Part shown: piece after piece, positions 1 through 6,973 of the stretch
Layout: each line of letters begins with the position of its first letter
Position numbering within the stretch: position 1 is the stretch's first letter
Translations under genes and position numbers: made by a program
Assembly (NCBI GenBank): GCA_035646975.1
Contig: DASROJ010000060.1
Span: forward strand, 1 to 11,539
Source of the DNA: DASROJ01 sp035646975
GTDB lineage: Bacteria > Acidobacteriota > Polarisedimenticolia > JACPZX01 > DASXTC01
DNA length: 11,539 nt
Direction of reading: 5' to 3'
The notes under the pieces: generated by a model
Seen by the model: the letters and a program-made list of their open reading frames with translations, nothing else
Database searches by the model: none
Told to the model about the DNA's origin: nothing

Positions 1-1
1 C

Positions 2-739
2 TCCGGCACCGACGTGGCCCGCGAAGCGGCCGATCTGGTGCTCACCGACGACAATTTCTCGACCATCGTGCGGGCGATGCATGAGGGGCGCGCCATCTAC
101 GAAAACCTCCGCAAGGTGATCCACTTTCTCTTTTCCTGCAACCTGTCGGAGATCCTCACGATCTTCGTCGCCATAATGGTCGGCTTTCCCTCTCCCTTGC
201 TGCCGCTGCAGATCCTCTGGGTCAACCTGGTCACGGACATCCTGCCCGCGCTGGCCCTGATCCGGGATCCGGCGGCCCCCGACCTGATGCGCAGGCCCCC
301 ACGCGACAAGGCCGCCGCGCTCGTCACCTGGGGATTCGGCGCGAGAATGCTGTTCGAAGGGAGTCTGCTCGCAGCGGGGGTGCTGAGCGCTTTCTTCTGG
401 GAGACTCATGCAAGGGGACCAGGACCGCGAGCCTCGACGCTGGCGTTCGTCGCGCTCGTGCTCATCCACCCTCTCCAGGCGATGAACTGCCGGTCCGACC
501 GCGCCGGATGGTGGAGGCTGCCCACCAATCCGATGATCCTTGTCTCGCTGCTGGCGCTGTTCGGGCTCCAGTGGCTTGCCACGACCTGGCAGCCCCTCAT
601 GCGTCTTCTGGGCACCGTCACCCTGTCGTCTGGCGACTGGCTGCTGGCGCTGGCCGCGGTGTCGTGGCCGGTCGTGCTGCTCGAGGCGCTCAAGCGGACG
701 CGTCTCTACCGCTCGACCGATGCCCCCTCAGCCACCTGA
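2..739 (+). CDS. P2A-type (calcium-type) cation-transporting P-type ATPase, C-terminal part, truncated by the window's left edge
   Basis: The reading frame is open at the left edge. It begins SGTDVAREAADLVLTDDNF, which in this family follows the GDGVND hinge of the P-domain, so the phosphorylation, nucleotide-binding and actuator domains lie outside the window. What remains is the end of the P-domain and membrane helices M5-M10. M5 carries N (140-142) and E (149-151) in an NxxE pattern. M6 carries N (224-226), T (233-235) and D (236-238) in WVNLVTD. These match the Ca2+-coordinating residues of SERCA M5/M6, so ATP-driven export of Ca2+ or a similar divalent cation is likely. In M8 the position of the SERCA site-I glutamate appears to be histidine (467-469), which suggests one ion site rather than two (inference from a hand alignment). 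The protein ends normally after M10. A Mg2+ or Na+ pump of the same superfamily is less likely but not excluded. Confidence 0.9.
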   Translation, partial: SGTDVAREAADLVLTDDNFSTIVRAMHEGRAIYENLRKVIHFLFSCNLSEILTIFVAIMVGFPSPLLPLQILWVNLVTDILPALALIRDPAAPDLMRRPPRDKAAALVTWGFGARMLFEGSLLAAGVLSAFFWETHARGPGPRASTLAFVALVLIHPLQAMNCRSDRAGWWRLPTNPMILVSLLALFGLQWLATTWQPLMRLLGTVTLSSGDWLLALAAVSWPVVLLEALKRTRLYRSTDAPSAT

Positions 740-768
740 GTGGATGGGTGGCTTCGCCCATTGACCAC
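740..768 (+). terminator. Hairpin just after the P2A ATPase stop, possible weak terminator
   Basis: The stem pairs GTGG (740-743) with CCAC (765-768), then ATGGGT (744-749) with GCCCAT (756-761), leaving a 3-base bulge and a 6-base loop. It starts one base past the ATPase stop codon. There is no T-run behind it, so it is not a standard intrinsic terminator; it may only protect a 3' end. GTGG can instead pair with CCAC at 732-735. Confidence 0.3.
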
Positions 769-873
769 TGGGTCATCCGCCCCATATGCAACGGACGATA
801 AAGGTCGATCCGATCCTGCGCCCCTCCTGACGCCGCCGGCAGCAGAGTCTGCGGCATGGCATCACCATTGCTG

Positions 874-904
874 GGCATGGGTATGGGCCCCGTGACCCCG
901 TGCC
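874..904 (+). promoter_or_regulatory. Possible stem-loop in the nifJ leader
   Basis: GGCATGGG (874-881) pairs with CCCGTGCC (897-904) over 8 base pairs with one G-T wobble, enclosing a 15-base loop that contains the palindrome GGGCCC. It lies 16 bases upstream of the nifJ ribosome-binding site. The GC-rich context makes chance pairing plausible, and no riboswitch family was recognised. Confidence 0.25.
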
Positions 905-920
905 GTATTGTCGGTCCGCA

Positions 921-926
921 AGGAGA
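921..926 (+). promoter_or_regulatory. Ribosome-binding site that fixes the nifJ start
   Basis: AGGAGA sits 4 bases before ATG 931. The earlier in-frame ATG at 856 has no comparable site and would add 25 residues of low-complexity leader. The conserved N-terminal PFOR sequence begins right after 931. Confidence 0.75.
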
Positions 927-930
927 AACC

Positions 931-3900
931 ATGTCCGCGAGAAAGATGGTCACCGTCGATGGCAACGAAGCGGCCGCTTCGGTGGCCCACCGGCTCAGCG
1001 AGGTGATCGCGATCTACCCGATCACACCCTCATCGACGATGGGCGAGCTGGCCGACGAATGGTCCGCGCACGCCAGGACGAACATCTGGGGCTCGGTCCC
1101 CCAGGTCACCGAGATGCAGTCGGAGGGCGGGGCGGCCGGCGCGGTTCACGGCGCCCTGCAGGCCGGCGCGATGGCCACCACCTTCACCGCGTCGCAGGGC
1201 CTGCTGCTGATGATCCCCAACATGTACAAGATTGCAGGCGAGCTGACGGCCTTCTGCATGCACGTGTCGGCGCGCGCCCTGGCCACCCATGCGTTGTCGA
1301 TTTTCGGCGATCATTCCGATGTGATGGCCTGCAGGCAGACCGGGTTCGCGATGCTGGCCTCCGGGTCGGTGCAGGAAGCGCATGACCTCGCCTGCATCGC
1401 CCATGCGGCCACGCTCAGAGCGCGCGTCCCGTTCATGCATTTCTTCGACGGGTTTCGCACTTCGCACGAGGTGGCGAAGATGGAGCAACTCACCGACGAC
1501 GACCTGCGGTTCATGATCGACGACTCTCTCGTCGCGGCCCACCGTCGGCGCGGTCTCACACCCGATCACCCCGTCCTGCGCGGCACCGCCCAGAATCCCG
1601 ACGTCTTCTTCCAGGCGCGGGAGGCGTGCAATCGTTTCTATCTCGCCTGCCCCGACATCGTGGCCGAGACGATGGAGAGGTTCGCGACGCTCACGGGCCG
1701 GCGGTACGGCCTTTTCGATTACGTCGGACACCCCGAGGCCGAGCGCGTCATCGTGATGATGGGCTCCGGCGCCGAGACCGCCCACGAAACCATCGAGTAC
1801 CTGGCGCAGCGCGAAGAGAAAGTGGGCCTGCTCAAGGTGCGGCTTTTCCGGCCCTTCTCCATCGAGGCGTTCGTCGCGGCGTTGCCCTCCACCGTGACGT
1901 CGATCGCGGTGATGGACCGCACCAAGGAGCCCGGCGGCGTCGGCGAGCCGCTGTACCTGGACGTGGTCGCCGCGCTGCAGGAATCGGGCCGCAACATGCG
2001 GGTGCTTGGCGGCAGGTACGGGCTCGGCTCCAAGGAATTCACACCGGCCATGGTGAAAGCGGCTCTCGACGAGCTGCGGGCCGGGCAGCCGCGCCGGCAT
2101 TTCACCGTCGGGATTCTCGACGATGTCACGCACACATCGCTTCCGATCGAGTCCGGTTTCGATATCGAGAGCGACGACGTGGTGCGGGCGATCTTCTTCG
2201 GCCTCGGCTCAGATGGCACCGTCAGCGCCAACAAGAACTCCATCAAGATCATCGGGGAGGGCACCGACAGGTGGGTTCAGGGCTATTTCGTCTATGACTC
2301 GCGCAAGTCGGGCTCTGTCACCGTATCGCATCTGCGCTTCGGGCCCAGACCCATCCGCTCCGAGTACCTGATCGGCAAGGCCAGCTTCATCGCCTGCCAC
2401 CAGTCGATTTTCCTCGACCGTTTCGATGTGCTGGAGCATGCGGCGCAGGGCGCCGTGTTCCTTCTCAACGCGCCGGGGACCCCCGAAGAGGTCTGGGACC
2501 GCCTGCCGGTGGAGATCCAGGAGCAGATCATCCTGAAGGGCATCAGGTTCCACACGATCGACGCCTCGCGGGTGGCCGCCGAAACCGGGATGGGCGGGCG
2601 GATCAACAGCATCATGCAGACGGGATTCTTCGCCATCTCGGGAGTGCTGCCGCGCCAGGAGGCCATCGACAGGATCAAGTCGGCCATCAGGAAGACATAC
2701 GAGAAGAAGGGGGACGAGATCGTCCAGCGCAACTTCGCGGCGGTGGATCTCACGCTCGAGCACCTGCGCGAAGTGCCGGTGCCGGGCAGGGTCACCGCCA
2801 CGCGCCGGCTGCCACCGCCCGTACCCGCCGGGGCTCCGGTCTTCCTGCAGCGGGTCACATCCATGATGCTCGCCGGCAAGGGCGACCTGCTGCCGGTCAG
2901 CGCCTTCCCGGTGGATGGCTCGTGGCCCCTCGGCACCACGAAGTGGGAGAAGCGCGCCATCGCGCTTCAGATCCCGGCCTGGGACGATGTCCTCTGCATC
3001 CAGTGCAACAAATGCGCGATGGTCTGCCCGCATGCCGCCATTCGCGCGAAGACCTACCCCGCCGCCGGGCTCGAGAACGCTCCGGCCGGTTTCAAATCGT
3101 GCGACTACAAGGGGCATGAATTCCCGGGGCAGAAGTACACGATCCAGGTCGCTCCCGAGGACTGCACCGGCTGCGGACTCTGCGTCATGGTCTGTCCCGC
3201 AAAGGATCGCTCGAACCCGAAACACAAGGCGATCGACATGCAGACGATGGCCCCGCTGCGCGCCGCGGAGGTGGCGAATTACGCCTTCTTCCTGGACCTG
3301 CCCGAACCGGATCGCACGGCGGTCAAGCTCGACGTGAAGGGCTCCCAGTTCCTCGAGCCGCTGTTCGAGTACTCCGGTGCCTGCGCCGGCTGCGGCGAGA
3401 CACCCTATATCAAGCTGCTCACCCAGCTGTACGGCGACCGGGCACTGATCGCCAACGCGACCGGCTGTTCGTCGATTTATGGCGGCAATCTGCCGACCAC
3501 GCCGTACACGACCAACCGCGATGGGCGGGGGCCTGCCTGGTCGAACTCGCTGTTCGAGGACAATGCCGAGTTCGGCCTTGGCTTCCGCCTGGCGATCGAC
3601 ACGCATGTCGCACACGCCCGCGGGCTGGTGTCCACGCTGGCCTCCAGCCTTGGCGCCGGCCTGGCGGCCGCGCTGCTGGATGCCGAACAGCAGGATGAGA
3701 TCGGCATCGGCGCGCAGAGAGAGCGGGTCGAGCTGCTGCGTCGCAAGCTGTCCGGCATCGAGTCGAGCGAGGCGCGTCGGCTCGAGCAGGTGGCCGACTA
3801 CCTGGTGAAGAAGAGCATCTGGATCGTCGGCGGTGATGGCTGGGCCTACGACATCGGATTCGGCGGACTGGACCATGTGCTCGCGCTTGGCCCGGACGTC

Positions 3901-4524
3901 AACATCCTCGTGCTCGATACCGAGGTCTACTCGAACACCGGCGGGCAGCAGTCCAAGGCCACCCCGATGGGAGCGGCGGCGAAGTTCGCGGTGGCCGGCA
4001 GGTCCCTTGCCAAGAAAGACCTCGGCCTGTGGGCGATGACCTACGGCAACGCGTATGTCGCGCGGGTGGCTTTCGGCGCGAAGGACGCGCAGACCGTGAA
4101 GGCTTTCGCGGAAGCACAGTCCTACCCGGGCCCGTCGTTGATAATCGCCTACAGCCCCTGCATCGCGCACGGCTACGATCTCGCCTACGGCGCCGAACAG
4201 CAGAAACTCGCGGTGGAGTCCGGCCACTGGCCGCTGTTCCGGTTCGATCCGCGCCGCGCGGCGGCCGGCGACACGCCGTTGGTGCTCGATTCCCCTCCAC
4301 CCCGCGCCGACCTGGCCCGCTACATGCGCAACGAGACCCGTTTCCTGATGGTGGAGAGGCAGGACCCGGCGCGGTTCAAGCGGCTGCTCGAATCGGCCAG
4401 GCAATCGGCAGCCAACCGCTATGGCGTGTACGAGCAGCTCGCCAGGCTGGTCGCGCAGACGGATCCATCGAAGGCCGGCGTCTCGAAGAACGAGGTCGCT
4501 GGCAAGCCCCTGCAGGAGCGATGA
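931..4524 (+). CDS. nifJ: Pyruvate:ferredoxin (flavodoxin) oxidoreductase, single-chain
   Basis: This cytoplasmic enzyme oxidises pyruvate with CoA to acetyl-CoA and CO2 and passes electrons to ferredoxin or flavodoxin; it can run in reverse for CO2 fixation. At 1197 residues it has the full length of homodimeric PFORs. Domain I has YPITPSS (Thr32), Glu65, the expected thiamine-activating residue, and Arg115, matching the substrate-binding region. The mid-region has the FGLGSDGTVSANKNSIKIIG block. An 8-Fe ferredoxin insert carries C689, C692, C695, C699 and C745, C748, C751, C755. The thiamine-diphosphate domain has the third-cluster ligands C818, C821 (CAGC), C846 (ATGCSS) and C1077 (SPCIAHG), plus GDGW (Asp969) and NTGGQ (Asn1002) for Mg-ThDP. 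A C-terminal tail of about 60 residues resembles the extension of the Desulfovibrio africanus enzyme, which is linked there to oxygen stability. The last four bases overlap the next gene, so the two are probably co-translated. Pyruvate is inferred as substrate; a related 2-oxoacid cannot be excluded. Confidence 0.96.
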   Translation: MSARKMVTVDGNEAAASVAHRLSEVIAIYPITPSSTMGELADEWSAHARTNIWGSVPQVTEMQSEGGAAGAVHGALQAGAMATTFTASQGLLLMIPNMYKIAGELTAFCMHVSARALATHALSIFGDHSDVMACRQTGFAMLASGSVQEAHDLACIAHAATLRARVPFMHFFDGFRTSHEVAKMEQLTDDDLRFMIDDSLVAAHRRRGLTPDHPVLRGTAQNPDVFFQAREACNRFYLACPDIVAETMERFATLTGRRYGLFDYVGHPEAERVIVMMGSGAETAHETIEYLAQREEKVGLLKVRLFRPFSIEAFVAALPSTVTSIAVMDRTKEPGGVGEPLYLDVVAALQESGRNMRVLGGRYGLGSKEFTPAMVKAALDELRAGQPRRHFTVGILDDVTHTSLPIESGFDIESDDVVRAIFFGLGSDGTVSANKNSIKIIGEGTDRWVQGYFVYDSRKSGSVTVSHLRFGPRPIRSEYLIGKASFIACHQSIFLDRFDVLEHAAQGAVFLLNAPGTPEEVWDRLPVEIQEQIILKGIRFHTIDASRVAAETGMGGRINSIMQTGFFAISGVLPRQEAIDRIKSAIRKTYEKKGDEIVQRNFAAVDLTLEHLREVPVPGRVTATRRLPPPVPAGAPVFLQRVTSMMLAGKGDLLPVSAFPVDGSWPLGTTKWEKRAIALQIPAWDDVLCIQCNKCAMVCPHAAIRAKTYPAAGLENAPAGFKSCDYKGHEFPGQKYTIQVAPEDCTGCGLCVMVCPAKDRSNPKHKAIDMQTMAPLRAAEVANYAFFLDLPEPDRTAVKLDVKGSQFLEPLFEYSGACAGCGETPYIKLLTQLYGDRALIANATGCSSIYGGNLPTTPYTTNRDGRGPAWSNSLFEDNAEFGLGFRLAIDTHVAHARGLVSTLASSLGAGLAAALLDAEQQDEIGIGAQRERVELLRRKLSGIESSEARRLEQVADYLVKKSIWIVGGDGWAYDIGFGGLDHVLALGPDVNILVLDTEVYSNTGGQQSKATPMGAAAKFAVAGRSLAKKDLGLWAMTYGNAYVARVAFGAKDAQTVKAFAEAQSYPGPSLIIAYSPCIAHGYDLAYGAEQQKLAVESGHWPLFRFDPRRAAAGDTPLVLDSPPPRADLARYMRNETRFLMVERQDPARFKRLLESARQSAANRYGVYEQLARLVAQTDPSKAGVSKNEVAGKPLQER

Positions 4525-5516
4525 TGGACATGACAACGCGGTACCTGGGCCTGATTCTCGAACACCCCATCATGCCCGGCGCGTCGCCGCTGGTCGAAGA
4601 CCTCGACGCGGTGAAGCGCCTCGAGGACGCCGGCGCCCCGTGCATCGTGATGCCTTCCCTGTTCGAGGAGCAGGTGACGCGGGAGGAGCTGAGCGTCGCC
4701 CGCGGGCTGGATGTTCACGACGGCGCGCACGCCGAGGCGCATACCTTCCTGCCGCGTCCCGATGACTCCGCGCTCGGCCCGCACGAGTACCTGGAGCTGC
4801 TTCGTCGTGTGCGACAGACCGTCTCGGTGCCCGTCATCGCATCGCTCAACGGGGTCACGCCCGACAAGTGGCTCGAGTACGCGCGCCTGATCGAGGCGGC
4901 GGGCGCCAGCGCGCTGGAGCTCAACATCTATCACGTGGCCGCCGACGCGGACGAAAGCGGCGAATCGGTTGAGCGGCGCACCCTCGAGATCGTCCGGCTC
5001 GTCAAGCAGGTCGTGGCGATCCCGGTGGCCGTCAAGCTCTCGCCTTTCTTTTCTTCGTTGGCGCATTTCGCCCGCCAGCTCGATGCCCAGGGTGTCGATG
5101 GACTCGTGATATTCAACCGCTTCTACCAGCCCGACATCGACACGGAGACGCTCGAGGTGGTGCCCAGCCTCCGGCTGTCCGATTCCAGCGAGCTGCTCCT
5201 GCGCCTGCGATGGCTCGCCATCCTGTCGGGCCGGGTGAAAGCCTCGCTGGCGATCACGGGCGGAATCCACACATCCCAGGACGCGGTCAAGGCCGTGATG
5301 GCCGGCGCCGACGCGATTCAGACCGTGTCGGCGATCCTCAGACATGGGCCGTCACGCCTCGGCGCGCTGCGTGACGCCATGTCGGAGTGGATGGATGAGC
5401 ACGGCTACGAGTCGGTGCGCCAGATGAAAGGCAGCATGAGCCTGCTGCGCTGCCCCGACCCCGGGGCCTTTGAACGCGCCAATTACATGCGTGTGCTGCA
5501 GAGCTGGCGTCCCTGA
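4521..5516 (+). CDS. Dihydroorotate dehydrogenase-like FMN-binding TIM-barrel protein (not a standard PyrD)
   Basis: The product has 331 residues and the overall pattern of class 1 dihydroorotate dehydrogenases: YLGLILEHPIMPGASPL at the N-terminus, Lys172 in AVKLSPFF (the FMN-contacting lysine position), and ITGGI (245-249) plus the glycine-rich GADAIQT for the FMN phosphate. The substrate side differs. The active-site lysine position is Pro45 (VMPSLF), and the ELN-x-S-C-P motif reads ELNIYH, with Asn135 kept and His138 where class 1A enzymes have the catalytic cysteine. Orotate chemistry is therefore doubtful. Proteins of this subfamily are often encoded beside nifJ, which suggests an accessory or partner flavoprotein for PFOR electron flow (inference). 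ATG 4521 overlaps the nifJ stop as ATGA; AGGAG (4514-4518) is spaced better for the second ATG at 4524, so the start may be one codon later. No signal peptide or membrane segment is visible. Confidence 0.85.
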   Translation: MMDMTTRYLGLILEHPIMPGASPLVEDLDAVKRLEDAGAPCIVMPSLFEEQVTREELSVARGLDVHDGAHAEAHTFLPRPDDSALGPHEYLELLRRVRQTVSVPVIASLNGVTPDKWLEYARLIEAAGASALELNIYHVAADADESGESVERRTLEIVRLVKQVVAIPVAVKLSPFFSSLAHFARQLDAQGVDGLVIFNRFYQPDIDTETLEVVPSLRLSDSSELLLRLRWLAILSGRVKASLAITGGIHTSQDAVKAVMAGADAIQTVSAILRHGPSRLGALRDAMSEWMDEHGYESVRQMKGSMSLLRCPDPGAFERANYMRVLQSWRP

Positions 5517-5528
5517 TCGGATGAGAAC

Positions 5529-5590
5529 CGGCGCTGGACGCCATCGCATGGTGCGCTCCTTGCATTGATCCCGTCGACGGCCCAGCGCCG
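5529..5590 (+). promoter_or_regulatory. Branched inverted-repeat structure between the flavoprotein and radical SAM genes
   Basis: A perfect 9-base inverted repeat, CGGCGCTGG (5529-5537) and CCAGCGCCG (5582-5590), encloses a 6-bp hairpin (CGCCAT 5539-5544 with ATGGTG 5548-5553, one wobble) and a palindrome CCGTCGACGG (5571-5580). Together these could form a multi-branched RNA. It starts 12 bases after the flavoprotein stop. No T-tract follows, so simple intrinsic termination is not supported. The rest of the 206-base gap shows nothing I recognise. Confidence 0.35.
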
Positions 5591-5712
5591 CAAGGGAGAG
5601 CACCAGAGAATGACGCGACCCGGTGTGCGATTTGCCTCAAGCTGCGTGATATCCCCCAACAGCAGGCGCGCCCGTCCACGAATCGACTTCCACGCAGCAA
5701 ATTCCCATCCAT

Positions 5713-5717
5713 GGGAG
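5713..5717 (+). promoter_or_regulatory. Ribosome-binding site that favours ATG 5723 for the radical SAM gene
   Basis: GGGAG lies 5 bases before ATG 5723. The upstream in-frame ATG at 5711 overlaps this site and would add only four residues (MGAQ). Confidence 0.6.
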
Positions 5718-5722
5718 CTCAA

Positions 5723-6973
5723 ATGAATCGGGATGTCCGCACCAACCCGGCCCTGCTCAAGCTCGACCTTTACTGCAAGGGACTGCGCGTCGACGACTCC
5801 TGCTACATCGAGGAGGATGGCGGACGCGGCATCATGCGCACGCGCGCCGGCCTGGGGAGCGGTCTCGAGCTGATACTTCCGCACGGGCTCTGGACCAACG
5901 CTCCGGTGGCCGAGTCGTTCGCGGCGAAGTCGCCCTACATCCTGCGCAGGAAGGACGGCCGCTACACGATCTTCAACGAACGTGAGATCGTCGCACCGGT
6001 CGAGCTGTCGCCGAGACCCGCCTGGTACGATCGGAAGACCTCCAGCGGCAAGCCGATGACCCGCATCGGGTCGCTGCAAGGCACCTATCTCGGCATCTAC
6101 CCGGCCAAGGTGTGCGAGTACTGGCTGCTCAAGCCGACGAAGGAAAACTGCAAGTTCTGCTCGGTGGGACTGAACCTGGGCGTCGATGACGCCGACACCA
6201 AGTCGGTGGACGAGGTGCTCGAGGTCGTCCATGCCGCACGACGCGAGTCGGGCATCACGTACGTCGACTTCAACACGGGCCACTACGAGGGGGACACCTA
6301 CCTCGACATCCTGGCCCCCTACATCGACCGGGTGAAGAGAGAGACCGGTCTGCTGGTGGGAATCCAGACGCCGCCGCACCCGGACCTGAAGCGCTACGAT
6401 CGGCTCAGGCAGCTGGGGGTCAACCGCGTCTCCTTCTGCTTCGAGATCTTCGATCCGGAGCGATTCGTCGAAGTCTGCCCCGGAAAGCACCGCCAGTACG
6501 GGCTACCCCGTTACCTCAAGGCCGTGGAATACTGCGCGAGCCTCTCGAGGGCCCGCAGCGACGAGCCGTGGGTCAGCAACGGAGAGATCATCGCAGGTCT
6601 GGAGGATCCCGCCTCCTCGATGCGCGCCATCGACTGGGTGACCAGCGTCGGCGCCATCCCGACGGTGTGCGTCTTCCGGCCCTTGAAGGGAACCGACATG
6701 GAGGATACCGCGCCGCCGAACACGGAGGATCTCGTCCCGGTGTTCCGCCGGCTGTACGAATCGTGCATGGAACGCAATCTACCCATCGGCGTGGCGCCTG
6801 ACATCCACGTCAGCCTCGTGCTGCTGCCCGAGGAGTGCCGCTGGTTCACGGACCATCCGCGGCGGTGGTGGCGCAGGGAGTTGAAGCTGAAGGCCATGTC
6901 GAGGGTCTACCGGTGGAAGTTCGAGAAGAATCTCCGTCGACACCAGGAGGCGCTGCAACCGGCTCGAGCCTGA
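5723..6973 (+). CDS. Radical SAM enzyme with an expanded cluster motif, function unknown
   Basis: The product has 416 residues, is soluble and has no signal peptide. The central part follows a radical SAM barrel: VCEYW...ENCKFCSVG gives cysteines C131, C143 and C146. This is CX11CX2C instead of CX3CX2C; position 139, where the usual first cysteine would sit, is threonine. A QTPPHPDL strand comes next, then the FEIFDPERF...CPGK block and NGEIIAGLEDP, which matches the SAM-contacting GxIxGLE strand of biotin-synthase/HemN-like enzymes. About 110 N-terminal residues form a separate region rich in charged and aromatic residues. The C-terminus (PDIHVSLVLLPEECRWF and a basic tail) looks like a family-specific cap. 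The substrate is unknown. The gene is followed by, and probably overlaps, the P1B-5 ATPase, so coupled expression is likely. A role in making or modifying something tied to metal handling is only a guess. Confidence 0.85.
   Translation: MNRDVRTNPALLKLDLYCKGLRVDDSCYIEEDGGRGIMRTRAGLGSGLELILPHGLWTNAPVAESFAAKSPYILRRKDGRYTIFNEREIVAPVELSPRPAWYDRKTSSGKPMTRIGSLQGTYLGIYPAKVCEYWLLKPTKENCKFCSVGLNLGVDDADTKSVDEVLEVVHAARRESGITYVDFNTGHYEGDTYLDILAPYIDRVKRETGLLVGIQTPPHPDLKRYDRLRQLGVNRVSFCFEIFDPERFVEVCPGKHRQYGLPRYLKAVEYCASLSRARSDEPWVSNGEIIAGLEDPASSMRAIDWVTSVGAIPTVCVFRPLKGTDMEDTAPPNTEDLVPVFRRLYESCMERNLPIGVAPDIHVSLVLLPEECRWFTDHPRRWWRRELKLKAMSRVYRWKFEKNLRRHQEALQPARA
6901..6905 (+). promoter_or_regulatory. Ribosome-binding site supporting GTG 6913 for the P1B-5 ATPase
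   Basis: GAGGG is 7 bases before GTG 6913, inside the radical SAM gene. A stronger AGGAGG at 6945-6950 has no in-frame ATG, GTG or TTG within usual range; the nearest possible start is CTG 6970, 19 bases on. The start of this gene therefore remains uncertain. Confidence 0.4.

Noticed and set aside
761..790. Candidate sigma-70 promoter: TTGACC (761-766), then TATGCA (785-790)
   Set aside because: The spacing of 18 is acceptable, but the -10 matches the consensus at only three positions, so it cannot be told from chance.
856..930. Longer nifJ using the in-frame ATG at 856
   Set aside because: It adds 25 residues with no PFOR similarity, has no good ribosome-binding site, and ATG 931 has AGGAGA at the right distance.
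1030..2133. Open frame of 367 codons on the minus strand inside nifJ
   Set aside because: The composition is typical of an antisense shadow (His, Arg, Gly rich), with no ribosome-binding site or motif.
2209..4536. Long open frame of 775 codons on the minus strand opposite nifJ
   Set aside because: It is the mirror of a high-GC coding gene; its translation is rich in Arg, Gly and Ala, has no recognisable domain, and nifJ on the plus strand is certain.
4521..5516. Calling the nifJ neighbour a true dihydroorotate dehydrogenase (pyrD)
   Set aside because: The catalytic cysteine and the active-site lysine positions are His138 and Pro45, and the gene is coupled to nifJ and not to pyrimidine genes.
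5591..5625. Resemblance of the AGGGAGAGCACC stretch to glycine-riboswitch conserved bases
   Set aside because: The other conserved glycine-riboswitch blocks, including the CCGAAGGGG-type core, are absent.
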